Positions 22,008 to 28,989 of a stretch of 28,989 bases of DNA are shown here, one piece after another. The stretch's first letter is position 1, and each line of letters begins with the position of its first letter. Under the pieces are notes generated by a model, which saw nothing but the letters and a program-made list of their open reading frames with translations, ran no database searches and had not been told where the DNA came from. The DNA is from Thermoplasmata archaeon. Its GTDB lineage: Archaea; Thermoplasmatota; Thermoplasmata; Halarchaeoplasmatales; Halarchaeoplasmataceae. The translations under genes were made by a program, and so were the position numbers. Location: positions 1 to 28,989 of the forward strand of contig JAFDTP010000012.1 in assembly GCA_019594195.1 (NCBI GenBank), given 5' to 3'.

Positions 22008-22292
22008 TTAGTCTTCTTCTAACACTTTTTCCTCCACCATCCGACTTTCGTCACCTATCTTTCTTTTAAGTCTGTCTATCTCCATCTGCTGTTCTAATAT
22101 CATCGACAGGAGAACGGATTCCATAGGATCTGGGTTTGCCTGATATTGTGCGGCAGAAGCGTGTTTTTTCGCCTTCATGAAAAGCTCATCAAAACTCTCT
22201 CTTTCGTCGGAGCGGAGTGCTTTTCTAAATTTTTTCCATTCTGATTCTATCCTATCTAGTTCTCTTCGAAATGTGGGAACACTCTTACCCAT
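22008..22292 (-). CDS. Small conserved archaeal protein (DUF8156-like)
   Basis: 94 residues, helical and charged. VPTFRRELDRIESEWKKFRK (5-24) and YQANPDPMESVLLSMILEQQ (50-69) resemble a family common in haloarchaea and other euryarchaea, which I associate with DUF8156. The C-terminus is a coiled-coil-like helix (MEIDRLKRKIGDES). No catalytic motif; function unknown. It starts a minus-strand unit that may continue into the MscS gene 90 bases downstream. The divergent region to pyrG is 161 bases and holds TATA-like boxes in both directions. Confidence 0.7.
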   Translation of the reverse strand: MGKSVPTFRRELDRIESEWKKFRKALRSDERESFDELFMKAKKHASAAQYQANPDPMESVLLSMILEQQMEIDRLKRKIGDESRMVEEKVLEED

Positions 22293-22453
22293 AGTACCAC
22301 ACTCTTAGATGATCATATCGGATATTTAAAAAAACTATAGAGGGTGGAGTAAAAGTGTCTAAAAGATGATCGTCAGTGCCATATAAATATATGAAGCTCC
22401 TATAATCCAAAAGTTTAAAATCAAGCACTTCCTTTCTGTTTTCCCGTGTAACG

Positions 22454-24097
22454 ATGACTAAATTCATAATCGTCACGGGCGGAGTCATGTCTGGTTTAGG
22501 GAAAGGCGTCGTGACTTCTTCTCTCGGAAAGTTGTTGAAAGCTAAAGGATTTTCAGTGACAGCTATAAAGATCGACCCATATCTGAATTGTGATGCAGGG
22601 ACCATGAACCCATTCGAGCACGGCGAGGTATTTGTGCTCGACGACGGGACAGAAGCCGATCTTGACCTAGGGAACTACGAGCGTTTTTTAGATGTGAACC
22701 TCTGCGGGAAAGACAACATAACCACCGGTAAAGTTTACAGGAGCGTTATAGAGAAGGAGAGGTCAGGGGAATATCTAGGTAAGACCGTACAGATAATACC
22801 TCATATAACCGACGAGATAAACAGGAGGATATGGGATGTCGCAGATGAAACTGAAGTCGATATAGTCCTTATAGAACTCGGTGGTACGGTCGGCGACATA
22901 GAAAGCATGCCTTTTTTGGAGGCTGTGAGACAGCTCCATATGGACGTAGGAGAAGACAACGATAATTCCATCTTCATACACACTACTTTGATACCAGTTT
23001 TGGATGTGGTCGGAGAGCAGAAAACAAAACCTACCCAGCATTCTGTAAAGGCCCTAAGAGAGATCGGCATCGAACCGGATATAATCGTTGGACGTTCAGA
23101 GGAAAGACTGGAAGAATCGACGAAGAAAAAGATTTCTCTATTCTGTGATGTACCTCAAGATGCCGTCATATCCTCACCAAATGCCAACAATATATACCGA
23201 GTCCCACTGATATTAGACGATGAAGGATTGACAGACAGCGTCACCGAGAGACTTGGATTAAGAACTGATACTGAAAGTGCAAGTGACGAAAAACAGCCAA
23301 GACCAAAGATGGAGGAATGGAAAAAGTTTTTGGATAACTACGAAAATCCTGATTCAGAGATCAACATAGCACTGGTTGGAAAATATACAGACCTGGAGGA
23401 TGCTTATGTCAGTCACGAGCAGGCATTGAATCACTGTAGAGCCGAAACCGGAACGAAGATAGAGATAGACTATGTGGAGTCTGAAGATCTAGAAGATGAA
23501 AATGCAGTTGAAGACCTATTGGGTGAAGTTGACGGTATATTGATACCTGGAGGATTTGGGGATAGAGGTATAGAAGGGAAGATCAATGCTATAAATTACG
23601 CTAGAGTTAATGAAGTACCGATACTCTCTATATGTTTGGGATTTCAACTCTCGGTTGTAGAATTCGCTCGTAATGTTGTGGGATATGACGATGCGCATAG
23701 TTACGAGTTCGATGAAAAAACATCTCATCCCGTAATAGATCTTCTTCCCATGCAGAGAGGGATAGATAAGATGGGAGGCACCATGCGATTAGGAGCCGAG
23801 AAAATAATGGTTAAAGAGGACACCATTGCTCATGATATCTACAAGAAAAAAGAGATCACAGAAAGGCACCGTCATAGATACGAGGTAAATCTCGAATATA
23901 AGGAGGATTTAGAATCAGAAGGACTCTGCTTCAGTGCCCATACCCCGAACGGTAAAAGGATGGAGATACTAGAATTAGAAGACCATCCTTTCTTCATCGG
24001 TACTCAGTTCCATCCGGAATTCTTATCAAGGCCTATGAAACCCGAACCAGTATTTCTTCGATTCGTTGAAAAAACGATAGAAGAAAAGGAGAACTGA
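22454..24097 (+). CDS. pyrG: CTP synthase
   Basis: 547 residues, close to the usual 545. The N-terminal amidoligase domain shows the P-loop [13 protein letters not shown] (14-26), [22 protein letters not shown] and GGTVGDIE. The C-terminal class I glutamine amidotransferase domain has the nucleophile Cys394 in SICLGFQ and the His-Glu pair in FHPEF near the end. The enzyme makes CTP from UTP, ATP and glutamine, the last step of de novo pyrimidine nucleotide synthesis. A short AAGTTTAAAA box near 22409-22418 may be the promoter; no ribosome binding site stands out. It is followed after four bases by guaAA. Confidence 0.97.
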   Translation: MTKFIIVTGGVMSGLGKGVVTSSLGKLLKAKGFSVTAIKIDPYLNCDAGTMNPFEHGEVFVLDDGTEADLDLGNYERFLDVNLCGKDNITTGKVYRSVIEKERSGEYLGKTVQIIPHITDEINRRIWDVADETEVDIVLIELGGTVGDIESMPFLEAVRQLHMDVGEDNDNSIFIHTTLIPVLDVVGEQKTKPTQHSVKALREIGIEPDIIVGRSEERLEESTKKKISLFCDVPQDAVISSPNANNIYRVPLILDDEGLTDSVTERLGLRTDTESASDEKQPRPKMEEWKKFLDNYENPDSEINIALVGKYTDLEDAYVSHEQALNHCRAETGTKIEIDYVESEDLEDENAVEDLLGEVDGILIPGGFGDRGIEGKINAINYARVNEVPILSICLGFQLSVVEFARNVVGYDDAHSYEFDEKTSHPVIDLLPMQRGIDKMGGTMRLGAEKIMVKEDTIAHDIYKKKEITERHRHRYEVNLEYKEDLESEGLCFSAHTPNGKRMEILELEDHPFFIGTQFHPEFLSRPMKPEPVFLRFVEKTIEEKEN

Positions 24098-24101
24098 AAA
24101 G

Positions 24102-24665
24102 ATGAAGATCGACGTCGTCGATAACGGTGGTCAATGGACCCATAGAGAATGGAAAAGTCTGAAGGAATTGGATGTGGACTCAGAGATAGTTTCTAACGAT
24201 ACTCCTTTTGAAGAATTGAACGTTGACGGACTAGTCCTCTCAGGCGGATCGCCTAGGATAAGTGATACTGATATGGAACTGGGAAAGACTTCAGATTACC
24301 TAGATAAAGCCGATTTTCCGATCTTGGGGATCTGTGTAGGTGCCCAGTTCATGGCAAGACATTTTGGAGGAAAAACTGGAAGTGCGGACTCTCCTGAGTA
24401 CGGAAAAGCAGAACTTGAAGTTTTAGAGGAAGATGATCTTTTCGAAGAGGTACCAAAAAAATTCACAGTGTGGGAATCGCACAATGACGAGATAAAGGAA
24501 CTGGGAGAAGAGCTAATACTTCTAGCTTCTTCAGAAAACTGTCCTATCCAGGCTTTTAAACATAGGGAAAAAAGATTTTACGGTCTTCAGTTCCATCCAG
24601 AAGTAGACCACACGGAACACGGTTACAAAATATTTGAAAATTTTATAGAGGTCTGTCAAATTTGA
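24102..24665 (+). CDS. guaAA: GMP synthase, glutamine amidotransferase subunit
   Basis: 187 residues, the length of the archaeal stand-alone amidotransferase subunit. The triad is Cys78 (GICVGAQF), His165 and Glu167 (LQFHPEVDHTEHG). It supplies ammonia from glutamine to the separate ATP-pyrophosphatase subunit (GuaAB), which converts XMP to GMP. That partner is not in this window. The AAGGAG site at 24086-24091 lies inside the end of pyrG, and only four bases separate the genes, so the two are almost certainly co-transcribed. Confidence 0.92.
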   Translation: MKIDVVDNGGQWTHREWKSLKELDVDSEIVSNDTPFEELNVDGLVLSGGSPRISDTDMELGKTSDYLDKADFPILGICVGAQFMARHFGGKTGSADSPEYGKAELEVLEEDDLFEEVPKKFTVWESHNDEIKELGEELILLASSENCPIQAFKHREKRFYGLQFHPEVDHTEHGYKIFENFIEVCQI

Positions 24666-24719
24666 GTGGAGTCTCAGTATCAAACGATACATTTAAAAAC
24701 CCTTCATTTCATGAAACGT

Positions 24720-24728
24720 CTATATTAG
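24720..24728 (+). promoter_or_regulatory. TATA box of purF
   Basis: CTATATTAG lies 23-31 bases upstream of the ATG at 24751, which places the transcription start at the start codon. A second AT-rich element (ATTTAAAAAC, 24691-24700) lies further upstream. No ribosome binding site is present, consistent with a leaderless mRNA. Confidence 0.5.
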
Positions 24729-24750
24729 ATAAAATTAAAAGTTGATGGTT

Positions 24751-26217
24751 ATGTGCGGGATAGTCGGTGTTTTAGGTACGGGCAAGGCATCTTCTGAACT
24801 ATACAACGGTCTCTTCGCTATACAGCATAGAGGGCAAGACGGAGCAGGGATGTATGTAACTGACGGCGACGAGAGTAATCTGAAGAAAGATGGCGGTCTG
24901 GTCGATGAAGTGTTCGATAAACAGACATTAGATTCTCTCAAAGGAAAATGGGGGATAGGACACGTTAGGTATCCTACGATCGGATCGAACGTGGAGCGTG
25001 ATGCCCAACCATTCAAAGTCGAAGAACCTATTGAGATTGGGATGGTCCACAACGGTAATATAGTGAATTACAGAGAGATGAAAGAAAAATACGATCTTGA
25101 GATGGAGTCTGAATGTGATCTAGAACTCATACTCAATGTGTTTGCAGAAGAGTTAAAAAAAGAAGATGAGGTAGATGAGGATGCCCTTTTTTATGCGGCA
25201 GAAAGGACCATGGACAGTCTGAACGGGAGTTATTCTGTGATAGCTTTAATACCCGACATAGGGATGTTCATATTTAGAGACCCGAGAGGTATAAGGCCAT
25301 TCGTTTTCGGTAAAAAAAGGACCCTCGATGGAACAAGCATCGCAGCAGCATCTGAAAATACTGTTTTAGACATCTTGGGTTATAAGGTCCTGAGAGACGT
25401 GATGCCGGGTGAGGCGCTACTGATAAAAGACGATAAGTCATATCAATCTAGACAGATAAAAAACGTTTTACCCAAGCACTGCATGTTTGAATGGGTCTAT
25501 TTTGCTAGAACTGATTCCACTATAGAGAGAATAAACGTTTACGAGTCTCGTTTCAGATTGGGGCGAGAATTGGCTAAAGAGTGGAAAAAAAACGATCACG
25601 ACCTAGATGTCATTATACCGGTTCCAGATACCGCACGTACTTACGCTCTAGCCTTGGCTGAAGAACTTGACAAACCATATAGAGAAGGGTTGATGAGGAA
25701 CAGATACGTTGGAAGGACCTTTATAATGCCCGACGAGACCTCTAGAGAGACCGCAGTCAAAATAAAATTGAATCCGATAATAGAAGAGATAAAAGGAAAG
25801 AAAATTGGACTTGTCGACGACAGTATAGTAAGAGGCACAACATCAAAAAAACTCACGGAGCTTATGAAGAGCTGTGGAGCAGAAGAAGTCCATTTCCTCG
25901 TTGGATGTCCACCTATAATATCACCTTGCTACTATGGCATAGATATACCTACAAAAGAAGAATTGAAAGCATCAACTGATACGGTGGAGGAAATAAGAGA
26001 AGAGATAGGAGCCGACTCGCTCACCTACCAGAGCATAGATGGTTTAGTAAATGGGTTAGCTAAAGATAAAGATGAATTATGTCTAGCATGTCTTACCGAG
26101 GACTATCCTACTAAAGTCAGAGAAGACATAAGAGAGTACTTTGGAGAGATGAGAAAAGAATCTAGAAAGAAGGTCGAAGGGGAACAGAACAAACTCGCAA
26201 CTCCCGAGCAATCCTGA
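24751..26217 (+). CDS. purF: Amidophosphoribosyltransferase
   Basis: 488 residues from the ATG at 24751. This start is preferred to TTG 24742 or ATG 24745 because it puts Cys at position 2 (MCGIVGVLG), which must be exposed at the N-terminus as the glutamine nucleophile. The Ntn glutaminase domain (IQHRGQDGAGM; HNGNIVNYRE) is followed by the phosphoribosyltransferase domain with the PRPP motif VDDSIVRGTT (about 355-364). Cys444 and Cys447 (ELCLACLTEDYPT), with other cysteines upstream, match the 4Fe-4S type known from Bacillus. It catalyses the first committed step of purine synthesis from PRPP and glutamine. Confidence 0.95.
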   Translation: MCGIVGVLGTGKASSELYNGLFAIQHRGQDGAGMYVTDGDESNLKKDGGLVDEVFDKQTLDSLKGKWGIGHVRYPTIGSNVERDAQPFKVEEPIEIGMVHNGNIVNYREMKEKYDLEMESECDLELILNVFAEELKKEDEVDEDALFYAAERTMDSLNGSYSVIALIPDIGMFIFRDPRGIRPFVFGKKRTLDGTSIAAASENTVLDILGYKVLRDVMPGEALLIKDDKSYQSRQIKNVLPKHCMFEWVYFARTDSTIERINVYESRFRLGRELAKEWKKNDHDLDVIIPVPDTARTYALALAEELDKPYREGLMRNRYVGRTFIMPDETSRETAVKIKLNPIIEEIKGKKIGLVDDSIVRGTTSKKLTELMKSCGAEEVHFLVGCPPIISPCYYGIDIPTKEELKASTDTVEEIREEIGADSLTYQSIDGLVNGLAKDKDELCLACLTEDYPTKVREDIREYFGEMRKESRKKVEGEQNKLATPEQS

Positions 26218-26250
26218 AGGAAAAAATTATATGCTTATCTACGTCAAGGA

Positions 26251-27534
<1,284 letters not shown>

Positions 27535-27631
27535 TTACCGCTATTTTTAGGGGAGTTCATTATTTAAGATTAACCGTTGATACCATCCATAACATTTATT
27601 ATCCCTTCGTATTTTCTTTCTCTGATTGCAT

Positions 27632-28543
27632 ATGAAGAAATGGACGTCGATACTTGTCATAGTCATAATCGTTGTCGGTCTCTCAACAGGTGGCGTGTTG
27701 ACCGCAAGAGAGCTGTATTTCAGAGAAGATACAGATGAAAGAATAAGAGCCGAAAGTGGGGATTCTGTAGAGATCCACTATGTAGGTAGACTTAGAAATC
27801 CAGATGTTTACGATGGTCTAAGGATATTCGATACCTCTTATGATGATATCCCTGGGATTAGATCACCTCAATACACACTCACATTCGATGAGAGAGAAAG
27901 AGGTGATCCATTCCAGTTCACCCTGGGAGAAGATGTTATAGAAGGTTGGAACGAGAACATCGAAGGCATGAGAGAGGGAGAATCTAAGAGATTTTCTGTC
28001 CCTCCTGAAAAAGGTTACGGACACGCTAGTGAAGAGTTGAGATACGAAATACCTAGGACCGAAACACTCCCTGTATATGAAAAGATGGATGGAGAGGAAT
28101 TCATGGAAAAGTATGATGAACCCTCTAAAAACATGATAGTCGAGGATCGCTTTTGGGGCTGGGAGAAGACGGTAGTTTCCGTAGGTTTCGAGACGGTAAC
28201 ATTAAGACATGAACCAGAGGTCGGGGAAATTTATAACTCATACAGTGAAGAAGGACTTCTAACGGAGATCAAATCTATAGACTCCACCGCCGATGGAGGA
28301 ACAGGAGAAATCGAAGTGGAAAATACAGTAAAGAGACCTTCTGTGGTTCACAGTGAGCACCTTTCCGAACGTGATGAGAGGTTCGCAGAAGTTCCAGAGA
28401 TCAAAAATGCTATGGGACAAGATCCAGAAGGACAGGGCATAGTGATACCTGGTGAAGATATAATATTAGATTTCAATGACGAAGTAGTCGGACGGACTCT
28501 ATATTTCGAGGTAGAAGTATTGAATATAGAGGAAGGCGATTGA
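27632..28543 (+). CDS. Membrane-anchored FKBP-type peptidyl-prolyl isomerase
   Basis: 303 residues from the ATG at 27632; a TTG at 27626 would add two residues. An N-terminal signal anchor (about 4-24) is followed by an FKBP domain from about 44: VEIHYVGRL (46-54), IFDTS (65-69), FQFTLGEDVIEGW (94-106), GMREGESKRFSVPPEKGYG (112-130). A SlyD-like insert-in-flap region may follow (about 140-185), and the rest to the C-terminus is a further beta-rich region. FKBPs speed prolyl isomerisation and often chaperone secreted proteins. The anchor puts this one on the outer face of the membrane, where large proteins such as the subtilase and beta-helix protein fold. A TATA-like box lies near 27592-27600. 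Confidence 0.88.
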   Translation: MKKWTSILVIVIIVVGLSTGGVLTARELYFREDTDERIRAESGDSVEIHYVGRLRNPDVYDGLRIFDTSYDDIPGIRSPQYTLTFDERERGDPFQFTLGEDVIEGWNENIEGMREGESKRFSVPPEKGYGHASEELRYEIPRTETLPVYEKMDGEEFMEKYDEPSKNMIVEDRFWGWEKTVVSVGFETVTLRHEPEVGEIYNSYSEEGLLTEIKSIDSTADGGTGEIEVENTVKRPSVVHSEHLSERDERFAEVPEIKNAMGQDPEGQGIVIPGEDIILDFNDEVVGRTLYFEVEVLNIEEGD

Positions 28544-28653
28544 CAAAATGACTGAAAAAGGCTTTCCTTATCATCACATATAGATCGAGCAGGATCGATA
28601 TCCTTGTCCGATTATAAGCTTTGAAGAGGGGAGCCAAGACCTTAAACTTCGAT

Positions 28654-28677
28654 GATCTACTATAAGATATAGTGATC
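28654..28677. repeat. Imperfect 24-base palindrome
   Basis: GATC, one base, ACTATA, AGA, TATAGT, GATC. The two arms are complementary apart from one extra base. It could be a hairpin downstream of the FKBP gene or a protein-binding site. Confidence 0.35.
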
Positions 28678-28755
28678 GGAAAAGCCATTTCCTTAAAAAA
28701 AGCTTAGGGGACTTCTGTTCCTTTTTGTGAGATCAAAATCAAGTTTCGTCTACTA

Positions 28756-28873
28756 GCGAGCGGCGATAGGAGGACAAAGCTCAACAGGGAGAAAATTCCT
28801 GTTCACGCCGATTATAAGAATTGGCGATCCTAAACACTCTCAGAAGCATTAACAATCCTCTTGCGAGTGACGC
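28756..28873. repeat. Composite repeat unit 1
   Basis: The unit begins with GCGAGCGGCG and GATAGGAGGACAAAGCTC (28756-28782), continues with about 46 bases absent from unit 2 that contain a stem-loop (CGCCGATT/AATTGGCG, one G-T mismatch, 28806-28826), and ends with the 45-base conserved part 28829-28873. That part matches 28945-28989 at 43 of 45 positions. Confidence 0.75.
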
Positions 28874-28918
28874 GGAAAAAACTTTCCACTAACACGATTA
28901 CTCACATACGCTCATAAT

Positions 28919-28989
28919 GCGAGTGACGATAGGAAGCAAAGCTCCCTAAACACTCTCAGAGGCGTTAACAATCCTCTTGCGAGTGACGC
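28919..28989. repeat. Composite repeat unit 2
   Basis: A shorter copy of unit 1: GCGAGTGACG, then GATAGGAAGCAAAGCTC (to 28944), then the 45-base conserved part at 28945-28989. It lacks the internal stem-loop segment of unit 1. It ends in GCGAGTGACGC at the last base, so the array may go on beyond the window. Confidence 0.75.

Larger units (their letters stand above)
28544..28989. other. Non-coding right end with composite repeats
   Basis: No credible gene is seen in 446 bases. A minus-strand frame at 28473-28688 overlaps the FKBP gene and has no family features. The region contains an AT-rich imperfect palindrome (28654-28677), a T run at 28721-28725, and from 28756 two copies of a repeat made of a GCGAGTGACG box, a purine-rich part with CAAAGCTC, a conserved 45-base part and another GCGAGTGACGC box. 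The last copy ends exactly at the window edge. Confidence 0.7.

Noticed and set aside
28473..28688. Minus-strand 71-residue frame
   Set aside because: It overlaps the 3' end of the FKBP gene, has no family features, and its composition looks like antisense of coding and spacer DNA.
28756..28989. CRISPR array
   Set aside because: Only two full repeats of 45 bases lie 116 bases apart, repeat units are internally composite and differ in length, and no cas gene is present.
28829..28989. Integron attC-like sites (GTTAACA within the repeat)
   Set aside because: The short GTTAAC match is a common palindrome; no paired core sites in the right arrangement, no cassette ORF and no integrase are seen.

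Overview
The window reads as a gene-dense stretch of a euryarchaeal chromosome with moderate to low GC. The archaeal assignment rests on several things seen here: a transcription factor S (TFIIS-like cleavage factor, 2308-2610), an exosome-associated COG1325 protein (1210-1647), a stand-alone GMP synthetase amidotransferase subunit (24102-24665), a DUF8156-like small protein (22008-22292), heavy use of ATA, AGA and AGG codons, and AT-rich TATA boxes about 20-40 bases upstream of many start codons. Some genes look leaderless and others carry a clear GGAGG or GAGG site. Proteins are strongly acidic, which fits a salt-adapted organism. The mix of a NosD-like surface protein, a winged-helix/NTPase regulator, a membrane-anchored FKBP and an FtsZ relative suggests a Thermoplasmata-like lineage, but that placement is tentative.

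Layout. 1-625: a decayed signal-peptide gene lying between two 44-base inverted repeat arms, then a gene-free spacer. 626-3245: class II aldolase, COG1325 RNA-binding protein, TPR protein, TFS and a GNAT acetyltransferase. 3294-5024: a winged-helix NTPase regulator with a degenerate P-loop, a 57-residue membrane peptide and a small acidic protein. 5068-6458 (minus): a four-helix membrane protein followed by a divergent FtsZ/tubulin-family protein. 6575-8962: a large surface beta-helix protein. 8957-9745 (minus): an SDR without the usual catalytic Tyr/Lys. 9823-11647: a GYD-domain protein, a YprB-like RNase H-fold nuclease and a DUF1917-like protein.

11686-16140 (minus): a 1484-residue secreted subtilase whose C-terminal half is built of PKD and GEVED modules, some recently duplicated. 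16327-18296: a UbiA/MenA-type prenyltransferase and an NDH-2-like flavoprotein that converge so tightly that they share a CTAG stop; together they suggest membrane quinone redox chemistry. 18537-21063: a zinc-ribbon protein, a DEAD-box helicase and a pirin; the last two diverge from an intergenic region with a 12-base perfect palindrome. 21096-22292 (minus): an MscS channel and a small conserved archaeal protein.

22454-27531: a nucleotide-synthesis block with pyrG, guaAA and purF on the plus strand and purA converging on them. Three successive genes encode glutamine amidotransferases. 27632-28543: a membrane-anchored FKBP prolyl isomerase. 28544-28989: no convincing gene; it holds two copies of a composite repeat that runs up to the window edge.

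The observations I rate highest are the divergent FtsZ-like protein with its membrane partner, the inverted-repeat-flanked gene remnant at the left edge, the repeat array at the right edge, and the recent module duplication in the subtilase. I see no CRISPR array, no identifiable transposase and no rRNA or tRNA gene.
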